From Epibacterium sp. Ofav1-8 (GTDB taxonomy: Bacteria; Pseudomonadota; Alphaproteobacteria; Rhodobacterales; Rhodobacteraceae): a stretch of DNA of 64,000 nt. The stretch lies in contig NZ_JAKRFD010000004.1 in assembly GCF_022348185.1 (NCBI RefSeq), forward strand, positions 186,001 through 250,000, read 5' to 3'. Numbering within the stretch: the first letter of the stretch is position 1; every line of letters begins with the position of its first letter. A program made the position numbers and the translations under genes. This document shows positions 16,564 through 26,112 of the stretch, in pieces. Below the pieces are notes generated by a model. The model was not told the DNA's origin. It worked only from the letters and a program-made list of their open reading frames with translations, and did no database searches.

Positions 16564-18153
16564 TCAGCGCAGCCGTGTGACCTCGACCAAGAGCGTGCCG
16601 GCGTTGTTGCGGTACATATGCCAGGCATCATTGGCGAACAGGTAGAAATAGCCGCTCTCGCTGGCCGTGAACACGCCCTCCTGCGCCAGTTGGTGTATCT
16701 CGTGCGCGGCAACGCCCTCGCCATGCTCGCTGGCGCCTTGGCCATTGGCCACCGCTCCGATCAGTGCAAACCACGGCGCGGTATCGACGCGGCGGGCAAA
16801 GATCACATCGGCCTTGGCCAGCCGCCTGATCCGGCGCAACCCGCGGCGCAGCGCTTCGGGGATGGTCGCCAGCAGATAGGCCAGCTTGCCCAGATGCGCC
16901 CCGGCGCGCGCGCCATCGGCAGTTGCGGGGATGGAGGCGTCCAGCCACTCCCCCCGTGCCCGTATCCTGTAGCGCCCGCCCGCCTCGATAAACAGGCCGG
17001 TGGCGTTCCAGTGCTGGCGCGCATGGGCGGCGACGGTTCGGGTCTGCCCCGGGCGCAGCACACAGGTGGGCCAGTAGCTGGCTTCCCCCGGCGGCGGGGT
17101 GCGGTGGCGGGCATAGACCGACGGGTCAAACCGGGTGCGGCTGCGCCGGTCAGATACCGTGGCAGCGTCCGGTGTCAGCTCCGGCACCGCCCGTGGACGG
17201 GTCGGCCGATAGCGGAAAAGGCCGAGGCGGGACGTATGCCGCCGCGCAAAGGCATCGGGCGCCAATTGCCCCGGCGCAATCTCGCGCAGCCCAAGCCCCC
17301 GGGAGCGGGCTTCCGCCAGCATCCACTCCAGCGTCAGATCGCCCAGGCCGCAATCGGCATAGCTGCCTCCCACATCTCCGTGCACCCCCGGAAACCAGCG
17401 CTGCTCCACATCCTGACCCGGTGCCCAGCTGGTCCACAGGGTGGGCGTGAAATCATGACGCCGCTCGTCCATGGCCAGCGCGTGCCGGGCACATCGCACA
17501 TTGCCGCCCAGCTCGGTGTCGCGAAACCCGTGTTTGCGCGGATCGCCCAGCAGCAGCCGCAACAGCCCCTTGTCATCGGGAATGCCCAGCGCCCCGACGG
17601 TGTCCCAGACCCCGATGAAGGCAAAGCCGACCTGCCCCGGGTCGTGAAAGCGCACCGCCCCCAGGGGACGCTCCTGCAACAGGGCGGCCTGCAAGGCGGT
17701 CTTTTCCGTTCCGGCCTTGCGTGATTGGTAGCGTTCCATCAGCCGGGTCACCACCTGCCAGGGGTCCTCATAGGGCGACAGGTGGTCCGGACGCAGATCG
17801 GCAAGCCCGACGTTGGACACCATGCCGGCAAGGCTGCGCACGGTGTAGGCGCCACGGCTGAAGCCGAACAGAAAGATCTCGTCGCAGGGCGCATAGGTCT
17901 CCGCCAGGAATTTATAGGCGCTCATGATGTCATCTTCGAGCCGCAAGCCGATCGCCCCGCCAAGCACGCGACGAAAGAGGCCCCCCGAGGTGCCGACCCC
18001 GGTGCGATAGTAACCCAGCTGTTCGATACCGGAGTCGTCGCGCGCAGCCACCAGGGAATGCAGCTTGGCCACATTGGTCGGTGTCGGCGTGCCGTCCTTG
18101 TGCTGGTCGGCGGTGTTCCAGGTGCCATCACAGCAGATAATCAATCGGCGCAT
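16564..18153 (-). CDS. DUF2235 alpha/beta-hydrolase with lectin-like C-terminal region
   Basis: A 529-residue protein. The DUF2235 domain covers about 1-330: it opens RRLIICCDGTWNT, has the nucleophile motif GFSRGA at 97-102, and IGVWDTVGALG further on. DUF2235 proteins include the Tle1 phospholipase effectors of type VI secretion, but no vgrG, hcp or immunity gene is near, so an effector role is not supported here. The C-terminal 150 residues (GEWLDASIPA, GYFYLFANDAW, NNAGTLLVEV) resemble the galactose-binding PA-IL/LecA-type beta-sandwich. It has no signal peptide. The start at 18153 has GGGGGGA upstream. Confidence 0.8.
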   Translation of the reverse strand: MRRLIICCDGTWNTADQHKDGTPTPTNVAKLHSLVAARDDSGIEQLGYYRTGVGTSGGLFRRVLGGAIGLRLEDDIMSAYKFLAETYAPCDEIFLFGFSRGAYTVRSLAGMVSNVGLADLRPDHLSPYEDPWQVVTRLMERYQSRKAGTEKTALQAALLQERPLGAVRFHDPGQVGFAFIGVWDTVGALGIPDDKGLLRLLLGDPRKHGFRDTELGGNVRCARHALAMDERRHDFTPTLWTSWAPGQDVEQRWFPGVHGDVGGSYADCGLGDLTLEWMLAEARSRGLGLREIAPGQLAPDAFARRHTSRLGLFRYRPTRPRAVPELTPDAATVSDRRSRTRFDPSVYARHRTPPPGEASYWPTCVLRPGQTRTVAAHARQHWNATGLFIEAGGRYRIRARGEWLDASIPATADGARAGAHLGKLAYLLATIPEALRRGLRRIRRLAKADVIFARRVDTAPWFALIGAVANGQGASEHGEGVAAHEIHQLAQEGVFTASESGYFYLFANDAWHMYRNNAGTLLVEVTRLR

Positions 18154-18342
18154 CTCAAAATCCCCCCGCAGCCCGTCAATGCGGGTCCTGCCCCGCTCCG
18201 GCATGCTCAAATGCAACCTAGGGTAACACGGAACCCGGGTGCGCCAAGGCTGGAATTCCCCCTGCAGGCGCGGCCGGGCTTTGCCGCGCCGAAAGACGGA
18301 TAGTCATTGACCCCCCGCGCAGGTTTCGACATGAGAGACCTC

Positions 18343-20205
18343 ATGCTCAGGATCGATAACATCACCTATTCCGTCGAAGGCCGCCCCCTCATAGAGGAGG
18401 CCTCTGCCACTATCCCAACCGGTCACAAGGTCGGTGTCGTGGGCCGCAATGGCACCGGCAAATCCACCCTGTTCCGCCTGATCCGCGGAGAACTTGCGCT
18501 GGAAACCGGGTCCATCACCCTGCCCTCTCAGGCGCGTATCGGCGGTGTGGCACAAGAAGTCCCCTCGTCGGACACCTCCCTGATCGACACTGTGCTGGCA
18601 GCCGATACCGAACGTGCGGCGCTGATGGCCGAGGCCGACACCGCAACCGACGGCGCCCGCATTGCGGAAATCCAGACCCGGCTGGTGGATATCGACGCAT
18701 GGTCCGCCGAGGCCCGCGCCGCCTCGATCCTCAAGGGGCTTGGCTTTGACGATCAGGACCAATTGCGCCCCTGTTCCGATTTTTCCGGCGGCTGGCGGAT
18801 GCGTGTGGCGCTTGCGGCGGTGCTCTTTGCACAGCCCGACCTGCTGCTGCTGGACGAGCCGACCAACTACCTCGACCTTGAAGGTGCGCTGTGGCTCGAA
18901 AGCTATATCGCGCGCTATCCGCATACGGTGCTGATTGTCTCTCACGACCGCGGGCTTTTGAACCGGGCGGTGGGGGCGATCCTGCATCTGGAGGATCGCA
19001 AGCTGACGCTCTATCAGGGCACCTACGACACCTTTGCCGAAACCCGCGCCGCGCGCATCGCCGTGGCACAATCCGAGGCGCGCAAGCAGGAAACCCGCCG
19101 CGCCCATCTGCAAAGCTTCGTGGACCGCTTCCGCGCCAAGGCCTCGAAGGCGAAACAGGCCCAGTCCCGCCTGAAGATGATCGAGAAGATGAAGCCGATC
19201 TCAACCCCGCAAGAGGCCGCGCTGCGGGCGTTCACCTTCCCGGAACCCGAAGAGATGTCGCCGCCGATCATCCAGATCGAGGGCGGTGTCACCGGTTATG
19301 GCGATGTCGAGATTCTGAGACGCCTCGACCTGCGCATCGACCAGGATGATCGCATCGCGCTGCTGGGCAAGAACGGTCAGGGCAAATCCACCCTGTCCAA
19401 GCTGCTCTCGGACCGGCTGCCGCTGATGGCGGGCAAGATGGTGCGCTCGTCCAAGCTGCGCATTGGCTATTTCGCGCAGCATCAGGTCGACGAGCTCTAT
19501 GTGGATGAAACCCCGATCGATCACCTGCGTCGCCTGCGTCCTCATGAGGCACCCGCAAAATGGCGCACGCGTCTGGCGGGCTTTGGCCTGCTGGCCGCGC
19601 AGGTCGAAACCGCAGTCGGGCGGCTGTCCGGTGGTCAAAAGGCCCGCCTCAGCCTGCTTTTGGCGACGCTGGATGCGCCCCACATGCTGATCCTCGATGA
19701 GCCGACCAACCACCTCGACATCGAAAGCCGCGAGGCGCTGGTCGAGGCGCTGACCGCCTATAGCGGCGCGGTCATTCTGGTCAGCCACGATATGCATTTG
19801 CTGAGCATGGTGGCGGACCGGCTCTGGCTGGTGTCCGATGGCACCGTGGCGCCCTATGACGGCGATCTCGACAGCTATCGTGAGATGCTGCTGATGCGCG
19901 ACAAACCCGCCCGCAAAGCGGATGCAAAAGCCGCGTCCAAGCCAAAGCCCAAGCGCGCCAGCCGCGATCAGATCCTCGCCCTGCGCAACGAGGTCCGCAA
20001 GGCCGAAGCCCGCATCGAGAAACTGACCGAGATGCAGGACAAGCTGGACGAGAAGCTCGCCGATCCGGAGATCTACGAGTCGAGCCGTGCCGGTGACCGG
20101 GCGGTCTGGCAGAAAAAACACGCCGAATGCATGGACGCGCTGGACCGCGCCGAGGAGCTGTGGATGAAGGCGCTTGAGAAACTGGAGGTCGCCGAGGCGC
20201 AATGA
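18343..20205 (+). CDS. ABC-F family ATPase (YheS-like)
   Basis: A 620-residue protein with two ABC ATPase domains and no membrane segment. Walker A motifs are GRNGTGKST (N-terminal) and GKNGQGKST (C-terminal). Signature motifs are FSGGWRMR and LSGGQKAR, and both domains have LDEPTN Walker B segments. The linker between domains is basic (RAKASKAKQAQSRLKM), as in ribosome-associated ABC-F proteins, and the C-terminus is a Lys-rich coiled coil. ABC-F members act on translating ribosomes. ATG 18343 gives the family start MLRIDNITYSVEG; an ATG at 18331 is also possible. The stop overlaps the marC start. Confidence 0.92.
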   Translation: MLRIDNITYSVEGRPLIEEASATIPTGHKVGVVGRNGTGKSTLFRLIRGELALETGSITLPSQARIGGVAQEVPSSDTSLIDTVLAADTERAALMAEADTATDGARIAEIQTRLVDIDAWSAEARAASILKGLGFDDQDQLRPCSDFSGGWRMRVALAAVLFAQPDLLLLDEPTNYLDLEGALWLESYIARYPHTVLIVSHDRGLLNRAVGAILHLEDRKLTLYQGTYDTFAETRAARIAVAQSEARKQETRRAHLQSFVDRFRAKASKAKQAQSRLKMIEKMKPISTPQEAALRAFTFPEPEEMSPPIIQIEGGVTGYGDVEILRRLDLRIDQDDRIALLGKNGQGKSTLSKLLSDRLPLMAGKMVRSSKLRIGYFAQHQVDELYVDETPIDHLRRLRPHEAPAKWRTRLAGFGLLAAQVETAVGRLSGGQKARLSLLLATLDAPHMLILDEPTNHLDIESREALVEALTAYSGAVILVSHDMHLLSMVADRLWLVSDGTVAPYDGDLDSYREMLLMRDKPARKADAKAASKPKPKRASRDQILALRNEVRKAEARIEKLTEMQDKLDEKLADPEIYESSRAGDRAVWQKKHAECMDALDRAEELWMKALEKLEVAEAQ

Positions 20206-20825
20206 TCGACACCGCGTTCCTGATCACCTCATTTGTGACGCTCTTTGTGATCATTGACCCCATCGGGTTGATGCCGGTGTTTCTGGCGTTGACCCAGGGC
20301 ATGACCAGCAAGCAACGCCGCGCCATCGCCATTCGTGCCTCGATCACAGGGGTCGGCATCCTCGCGGTCTTTGCGCTGTTTGGCGAAAGCGTTCTGGGCT
20401 TTATCGGGATTTCCATGCCGGCCTTTCGCGTTGCAGGCGGTATTCTCTTGTTCCTCACCGCACTCGACATGCTGTTTGAGCGCCGCACCGCGCGTCGTCA
20501 GCACCAAGGCGACGAGATCGCCCCCGAGGATGATCCGTCGGTCTTTCCTATGGCCATACCGCTGATCGCGGGGCCCGGGTCCATCGCCACGGTCATCCTT
20601 CTGACCGGGCAGCATCCGGGTATCGAGGGCTTTGCCTCGGTGATGGCCATTGTGGTGGCGGTGATTGCGCTGATGCTGGGGATGTTTTCGATTTCAGGCC
20701 TGCTGGAGCGCCTCTTGGGTCCCGTCGGCATCAATGTGGCAACCCGGTTGCTGGGTATGCTTCTGGCCGCGCTTTCGGTGCAATTCGTGCTGGAAGGTCT
20801 GCGCGCCTTTGGCTTTGCCAGCTAG
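20202..20825 (+). CDS. MarC/NAAT family membrane protein
   Basis: A 207-residue inner-membrane protein with about six hydrophobic helices. IDPIGLMPVFLALTQGM in the first and FPMAIPLIAGPGSIATVILL in the middle are the MarC family hallmarks. Members have been linked to amino-acid export, but most are uncharacterised. The ATG overlaps the stop of the upstream ABC-F gene by 4 nt, so the two are translationally coupled. Confidence 0.9.
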   Translation: MIDTAFLITSFVTLFVIIDPIGLMPVFLALTQGMTSKQRRAIAIRASITGVGILAVFALFGESVLGFIGISMPAFRVAGGILLFLTALDMLFERRTARRQHQGDEIAPEDDPSVFPMAIPLIAGPGSIATVILLTGQHPGIEGFASVMAIVVAVIALMLGMFSISGLLERLLGPVGINVATRLLGMLLAALSVQFVLEGLRAFGFAS

Positions 20826-20874
20826 ACATAGGTGCGGTGAACACCTACCTCCCTGATATGGAGGACGAAAACCG

Positions 20875-21456
20875 ATGAATTCAGACGACATTGGCCAGCT
20901 GGTCTACCTCATCGCACTGCTCGCCGCTGTCGGGACATGGGTGTTCGTGCAGAACCGGCAGTCGCTGGGCAAAACGGTCCAGCAGTTGATGATCTGGGGG
21001 CTGATCTTCCTTGGCGTGATTGCCGCCTACGGCCTGTGGGGAGACATCCGCTCTACCGTGGTGCCGCAGCAGGCCGTGCACGCTGACGGCGGTCAGATCA
21101 GCGTGCCACGCGCGCGCGATGGTCATTACTACCTGACGTTGCAGATCAACGGCGATCCGGTGGATTTTCTGGTCGACACCGGTGCCAGCGACATGGTGCT
21201 GAATGCCGAGGACGCCCGGCTGATCGGTATTGATCCTACAAGCCTCGCCTATCTCGGGCGCGCGATGACTGCCAATGGCGAAGTCCGCACCGCGCGGGTG
21301 AAACTGGACAGTGTGGCGCTCGGCCCGATTACGGATCGCAACGTCTCCGCCTGGGTCAATGAGGGCGCATTGGAGCAATCCCTGCTGGGCATGGGGTATC
21401 TTCAGCGTTTCTCTGGCATTGAAATTCGCAACAATGAACTGATCCTCACCCGTTGA
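20875..21456 (+). CDS. Retropepsin-like aspartic protease, membrane-anchored (TIGR02281 type)
   Basis: A 193-residue protein. Two N-terminal hydrophobic segments (about 7-25 and 39-55) anchor it in the membrane. A clan AA aspartic-protease domain follows, with the catalytic triad D101-T-G in DFLVDTGASDMVL and the family ending LLGMGYLQRFSGIEIR..ELILTR. Retropepsin-like proteases act as homodimers, each chain giving one Asp. GGAGG lies upstream of the ATG. It is about 50 bp downstream of marC; the natural substrate is unknown. Confidence 0.87.
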   Translation: MNSDDIGQLVYLIALLAAVGTWVFVQNRQSLGKTVQQLMIWGLIFLGVIAAYGLWGDIRSTVVPQQAVHADGGQISVPRARDGHYYLTLQINGDPVDFLVDTGASDMVLNAEDARLIGIDPTSLAYLGRAMTANGEVRTARVKLDSVALGPITDRNVSAWVNEGALEQSLLGMGYLQRFSGIEIRNNELILTR

Positions 21457-21466
21457 AATCGCGCCT

Positions 21467-21508
21467 CACGGCGCGGGCCTCCGGCGGGGATATTTGTGGT
21501 TAGAAGAA
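21467..21508 (+). repeat. Intergenic repeat family 2, partial copy A
   Basis: Its core GGATATTTGTGGTTAGAAGAA matches the second half of the copy at 56352-56414 with two differences. It lies directly after the protease gene. Confidence 0.5.
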
Positions 21509-21660
21509 ACTGGAACCTGCCACACAAGCGGCGCGCGCCCGTGCAGCAGGTCCTCTCCTAACACGGCCATCGGCTTCCCAGCCTGTTCCGCAATCCTATC
21601 AGTGCGCAAACTGGTTACCGAAACCTTTCTGCATGGCACAACTGACGCTCTTCTAACGCT

Positions 21661-21710
21661 AAATATTCCGGGGTGAATTGGCCGCTCGGCCAAGAGGGGC
21701 AGCGCCCCTC
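21661..21710 (-). repeat. Intergenic repeat family 2, copy B
   Basis: On the minus strand this reads GAGGGGC-GCT-GCCCCTC, then TTGGCC..GGCC, then ATTCACCCC and ATATTT. It aligns with 56354-56402 over about 48 bp with few changes. It immediately follows the holC stop, so its hairpin may serve as the holC terminator. Between copies A and B (21509-21660) I see no gene. Confidence 0.65.
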
Positions 21711-22173
21711 ATCCCCCGCTTTCGGCCTTTTTCTCCCAGCGCCCGCTTTCCTCGGACCAGTACTGCGCCTGACATCCAGCGGCGGTCAGCGCCTTCCACT
21801 GACCACGCGCGTGCTGCACCGCCTCCGCGTCGGTGCCATCAAACAGGATACACACCCGATCCAGCGTGGTGACTTCCTCGGGCGCAACCTGCGCGCCGTC
21901 GATGCTCATCACACAGGTCGCCTTGTTCGGCGCCTCGGCCGAGGTGGTCAGCAGGATCGGTTGCAGCGCGTCATGGGGGCCACCCGCCAGCCCGTGCGGC
22001 AGGAAACTGGCGTCCCCGCCCAGCCAGAGCGTATCATCCAGCCACGCCAGCCGCTCCGGATCACGTCCGCGCACGGCGATACGCCAGCCCGCGCCCCGCG
22101 CTTTGTCCAGCAACACAGGCAGCGTTTCCTGCAAGGGCTTGCGGGTCAGGTGATAGAAATAGGCGGCCCCCAT
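21709..22173 (-). CDS. holC: DNA polymerase III subunit chi
   Basis: A 154-residue protein with the HolC pattern: AAYFYHLTRKPLQETLPVLLDKA at the start, DDTLWLGGDASFLPHGLAGG in the middle, then TTLDRVCILFDGTD and ALTAAGCQAQYW. Chi links the clamp loader to SSB during replication. It begins 7 nt after pepA on the same strand, a pairing also seen in many other bacteria. Confidence 0.92.
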   Translation of the reverse strand: MGAAYFYHLTRKPLQETLPVLLDKARGAGWRIAVRGRDPERLAWLDDTLWLGGDASFLPHGLAGGPHDALQPILLTTSAEAPNKATCVMSIDGAQVAPEEVTTLDRVCILFDGTDAEAVQHARGQWKALTAAGCQAQYWSEESGRWEKKAESGG

Positions 22174-22180
22174 TGCGGTT

Positions 22181-23653
22181 TTACTCTGCCTCGAACTGAT
22201 CTTGTACCAGACGGCTCAGCGCCATCACGCCCCAACCGGTCGCCCCTTTGGGCGCATAGGCGGTGTTGGACTTGACCGAGGCCACACCGGCGATATCCAG
22301 ATGGATCCAGGGCGTGCCGTCCTTGATGAAACGTTGCAGGAATTGCGCCGCCGTGATCGAACCCGCCGGGCGGCCACCGACGTTTTTCATATCCGCCACA
22401 TTGGATTTGAGCTGATCGTCATAGGCCTGCCCCAGGGGCATCCGCCACGCGCCTTCGCCTTCGGCCTCGGCGGCCTTGAGGAATGCAGAACAGAGCTTGT
22501 CGTCATTGGAGAACACGCCGGCATTGTCATGCCCCAGACCGATAATGATCGCGCCTGTTAGGGTGGCCAGATCGATGACACCGGCCGGTTGGAACCGCTC
22601 CTGCGCATACCAGAGCACATCACAGAGCACCAAGCGCCCCTCGGCGTCGGTGTTGATGATCTCGACGGTGTCGCCCTTCATGGATTTCACCACATCACCG
22701 GGACGGATCGCCGTGCCGGAGGGCATGTTTTCCACAAGCCCCACAAGCCCCACGACATTGGCCTTTGCCTTGCGCAGCGCCAGCGCCCGCATGGTGCCCG
22801 CAACAACGCCCGCGCCGCCCATGTCCATGGTCATGTCTTCCATGCCCGCTGCCGGTTTCAGCGAGATGCCACCGGTGTCGAACACAACGCCCTTGCCGAC
22901 CAGCGCCAGCGGGGCTGCGTCCTTGTCGCCGCCGTTCCATTTCATGATAACAACCTTGGAGGGGCTGGCCGACCCCTGGCCGACACACAGGAGCGTGCGC
23001 ATGCCGAGCTTCTCCAGCTCGGATTCCTCCAGCACCTCCACCTCAAGACCAAGCGCGGTCATTTCCTCAAGACGCGCGGCAAATTCGGTGGTGGTCAGCA
23101 CGTTTGCAGGTTCGTTGACCAGATCACGGGTCATATGCACGCCTTCGGCCACCGCCAGAAGCGGCGCAAAGGCGGCTTCGATCTCTTCGGGTTTGTTGTG
23201 GCCGATGGTCACGGTGCCGTGCGTTTCGGCGTCCGCGGATCGATGCGCATCAAAGCTGTAGCTGCGCAGCGCCAGCCCCAACGCCAGATCGGCGGCGCGG
23301 GACATGTTCCCCGCCTTCACCGTCAACGCTTTGTTGCCGCGCGCTTCGGCCAGTTTTGCGCCTGCCTTGCGCGCCTCGATCGCGGTGATGCGACGGGGCA
23401 GCACAACAACATGCAGGGCCTCGACCGCCAGACCCGCAGGCCATGCCAGCGTGATCACCTGACCGGTCTTGGCCTTGGCAAAACCATCGGAGGCGATCAG
23501 ACGCGCCACCGCGCCCTTGCTCAGGCGATTGGCGCTGCGGGCGGCCTGATCCATCGTGCCTTCGGGCGTGACCATCACGGCCAGATGGCCTTCGACCTCG
23601 GCCAGAGATTTGGGATCGAAGGGGGAAAAACGGATCGGTGTGAGCGCGCTCAT
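22181..23653 (-). CDS. pepA: Leucyl aminopeptidase (M17)
   Basis: A 490-residue cytosolic zinc aminopeptidase. The C-terminal catalytic domain has the metal and active-site segments GKGVVFDTGGISLKP, MEDMTMDMGGAG and the M17 signature NTDAEGRLVL. The length is standard. AGGAGACCC precedes the start, and holC follows in the same operon. It is divergent from lptF. Confidence 0.96.
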   Translation of the reverse strand: MSALTPIRFSPFDPKSLAEVEGHLAVMVTPEGTMDQAARSANRLSKGAVARLIASDGFAKAKTGQVITLAWPAGLAVEALHVVVLPRRITAIEARKAGAKLAEARGNKALTVKAGNMSRAADLALGLALRSYSFDAHRSADAETHGTVTIGHNKPEEIEAAFAPLLAVAEGVHMTRDLVNEPANVLTTTEFAARLEEMTALGLEVEVLEESELEKLGMRTLLCVGQGSASPSKVVIMKWNGGDKDAAPLALVGKGVVFDTGGISLKPAAGMEDMTMDMGGAGVVAGTMRALALRKAKANVVGLVGLVENMPSGTAIRPGDVVKSMKGDTVEIINTDAEGRLVLCDVLWYAQERFQPAGVIDLATLTGAIIIGLGHDNAGVFSNDDKLCSAFLKAAEAEGEGAWRMPLGQAYDDQLKSNVADMKNVGGRPAGSITAAQFLQRFIKDGTPWIHLDIAGVASVKSNTAYAPKGATGWGVMALSRLVQDQFEAE

Positions 23654-23875
23654 TCGGGTCTCCTGTGGTTGATCTGCTCTTGTCGCCGCTTGCGCATCTG
23701 GCTGACAGTCCCGTAACAGGTAGCGGTTGACCGAGATGAATACCAGAGCGGGCAGACCGGCGCGCCCAATCCTTGCCGATCAGGCAGGGGCCCGGGAAGA
23801 TTGCAGTTTTCCCGCCCGCACAATTCCTCTAAGGTCCGGCGAACAGTCCGAGCGCAAGATCTATGGGGGGATCGG

Positions 23876-25009
23876 GTGTCACGCTACGACAGATATGTGC
23901 TGTCGCAATATCTTTTGTTCTTTGGCTTTTTTGCCTTGATTCTGGTGGCCGTGTTCTGGATCAACCGGGCCGTGAGCCTGTTTGACTGGCTCATCGGCGA
24001 CGGGCAAGGCGTGATGGCTTTCCTTGAAATCTCGGTTTTGAGCCTGCCGAACCTCGTGCGTATGGTGCTGCCGCTGGCGGCCTTTGCGGCGACGGTCTGG
24101 GTCACCAACCGGTTGAATTCCGAGAGCGAACTGACGGTATTGCGCGCAACGGGGTCGAGCCCCTGGCAATTGGCCCGCCCGGCGATGGCCTTTGGCGTGC
24201 TGACCGCCCTGATGATGTCCGCCCTCAGCCTGGTGCTGCTGCCCGCATCACTGGCGCAGATGCAGGAACGGGAGGCCGAATTGTCGCGCAGCGTCAGCGC
24301 CAAACTCCTGAAGCCCGGCAGCTTTCTGCATCCTGCGGACGGTCTGACCTTCTTTATCGGCAGCATTGACGACGATGGCACGCTCAACAATGTGTTCCTG
24401 ACCGACCAGCGCGCCGCGACGACCGAGGTCACATATACCAGCGACAAGGCCTATCTGGTGCGTGATGGCGACGGCGCGCATCTCATTCTGGTTGACGGGC
24501 TTGCTCAGCGGCGAAACCTGGAGACCGCGCAGCTGTCGACCACCGCCTTTGCCGATTTTTCTTATCCCATCGGGCGCGTCACACCCGAGATCGGCGACGG
24601 CCCCCGGCCGCTGCGCAGCATTCCCACGCGCGACCTGCTGTATGACCGGGCGCAGATCACCGCCACCGAGACACATTCCCTCGGCGCCCAGGCCGAAGAG
24701 CTGCACCAGAGATTCGCGCGGGCCGTGGTGACGCTGGCCGTGGTGATGATCGCCGTATCCACATTGATGCTTGGCGGGTTCAGCCGGTTCGGTATCTGGA
24801 AACAGCTGCTGGCCGCCTTTGTGCTGCTGATTCTGATTGAAGGCTTGCGCGGCATCGTTGCCGCCCCGGTGCTGGAAGACGCGGCCATGTGGCCCCTGCT
24901 CTACCTGCCCGCTGGCTTGGGGCTCTTGATATCGCTGGTGTTCCTGCATCTTGCAAGCCGGCCGCAGCTGCTTGCCAGAGGGCGCTCCCGCCCGGAGGCG
25001 TCGGCATGA
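23876..25009 (+). CDS. lptF: LPS export ABC transporter permease LptF
   Basis: A 377-residue inner-membrane permease of the LptB2FG lipopolysaccharide extractor. It has N-terminal helices (YLLFFGFFALILVAVFWI), a periplasmic beta-jellyroll region (about 130-265) and three C-terminal helices. I chose the GTG at 23876 because GGGGGGA lies 4-10 nt upstream and the protein then begins SRYDRYVLSQYL, as in the family; the ATG-started extension is not family-like. It overlaps lptG by 4 nt and heads a six-gene envelope/RNA-modification operon. Confidence 0.95.
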   Translation: MSRYDRYVLSQYLLFFGFFALILVAVFWINRAVSLFDWLIGDGQGVMAFLEISVLSLPNLVRMVLPLAAFAATVWVTNRLNSESELTVLRATGSSPWQLARPAMAFGVLTALMMSALSLVLLPASLAQMQEREAELSRSVSAKLLKPGSFLHPADGLTFFIGSIDDDGTLNNVFLTDQRAATTEVTYTSDKAYLVRDGDGAHLILVDGLAQRRNLETAQLSTTAFADFSYPIGRVTPEIGDGPRPLRSIPTRDLLYDRAQITATETHSLGAQAEELHQRFARAVVTLAVVMIAVSTLMLGGFSRFGIWKQLLAAFVLLILIEGLRGIVAAPVLEDAAMWPLLYLPAGLGLLISLVFLHLASRPQLLARGRSRPEASA

Positions 25010-26112
25010 TCCTCGACCTCTATTATGCCAAACGGTTCCTGCAATGGTTCCTGGTCATCACGGCGGTGCTGATGAGCCTGGTGATGCTGATTGACCTCAG
25101 CGATCAGTTCCGCCGCTTTGACAGCCAAGATCTGAGTTTCTGGCAATTGTTCGGCCTCACGCTCCTGAACGCGCCCGCCGCCCTCAGCCAGTTCCTGCCA
25201 CTCATCATGATCCTGACGACGATCGTGCTCTTTGTGGGGATGGCGCGCAGCAGCGAACTGGTGGTGACGCGGGCGATCGGACGCTCGGGGATCCGGGCGC
25301 TGATGCCACCGGTAGGCGTGGCGATGGTGATCGGCGGGCTGGCCGTCAGTACGCTCAACCCGATCGAGGCGGTCACCGCCAACCGCTACAAGGCGCTGGT
25401 CGAGGACTATCGCCAACCCGGGTCGGCAGCCGCGGTTTCCCTGACCGGCGAGGGCCTGTGGCTGCGACAGGGCGGGCAGAACGGCCAATCCGTCATCCAT
25501 GCGGTCAACTATCACGGCGATGCGCAGAATCTCGTGCTCTATGATGTGTCGATCCTCTCCTACGCGCCGGAAGGCGGGCCGGTGCGGCGCATCATGGCAC
25601 AGGAGGCCTGGCTGGACGGCGCGGACTGGGTGCTGCGCGATGCCAAGGTCTGGCAACTGGTGGTCGGAGTGAACCCGGAGACCAGCGCCCGGCGCCATGA
25701 TGAGTTGCGCCTGCCCACCACCCTGACCAACGAGCGCATTCGCGATACGCTCAGCTTTTCCGAAGGCATCTCGATCTACGAACTGCCGGAGACCATCGCC
25801 TCTCTCGCCGAAGCCGGATTTTCGACCACGCGGTTCCGCGTCTGGTTGCAGGTTGAGCTGGCCCGCCCGCTGTTTCTGGTCGCCATGGTGCTGGTGGGCG
25901 CTGCCTTTACCATGCGCCACACGCGGCTGGGGGGCACCGGGGTCGCCGTGCTGACGTCGGTGCTGCTGGGGTTCGCGCTCTACTTCGTCCATAACTTCGC
26001 CCGGATCCTTGGCGAAAACGGACAAATCCCGGTTCTGCTGGCGGCCTGGGCGCCGCCGGTGGCCTCAATACTTCTGACAATGGGACTGCTCCTGCATGCC
26101 GAAGACGGTTGA
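25006..26112 (+). CDS. lptG: LPS export ABC transporter permease LptG
   Basis: A 368-residue partner of LptF. The N-terminus MILDLYYAKRFLQWFL, the first helices to about residue 125, the periplasmic domain and the C-terminal helices (ARPLFLVAMVLVGAAF) match LptG. The ATG overlaps the lptF stop (ATGA). The last 17 nt overlap lptD. The ATPase lptB is not in this window. Confidence 0.95.
   Translation: MILDLYYAKRFLQWFLVITAVLMSLVMLIDLSDQFRRFDSQDLSFWQLFGLTLLNAPAALSQFLPLIMILTTIVLFVGMARSSELVVTRAIGRSGIRALMPPVGVAMVIGGLAVSTLNPIEAVTANRYKALVEDYRQPGSAAAVSLTGEGLWLRQGGQNGQSVIHAVNYHGDAQNLVLYDVSILSYAPEGGPVRRIMAQEAWLDGADWVLRDAKVWQLVVGVNPETSARRHDELRLPTTLTNERIRDTLSFSEGISIYELPETIASLAEAGFSTTRFRVWLQVELARPLFLVAMVLVGAAFTMRHTRLGGTGVAVLTSVLLGFALYFVHNFARILGENGQIPVLLAAWAPPVASILLTMGLLLHAEDG

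Noticed and set aside
16564-18153. Type VI lipase effector (Tle1)
   Set aside because: The GFSRGA motif fits, but no vgrG, PAAR, chaperone or immunity gene is near.
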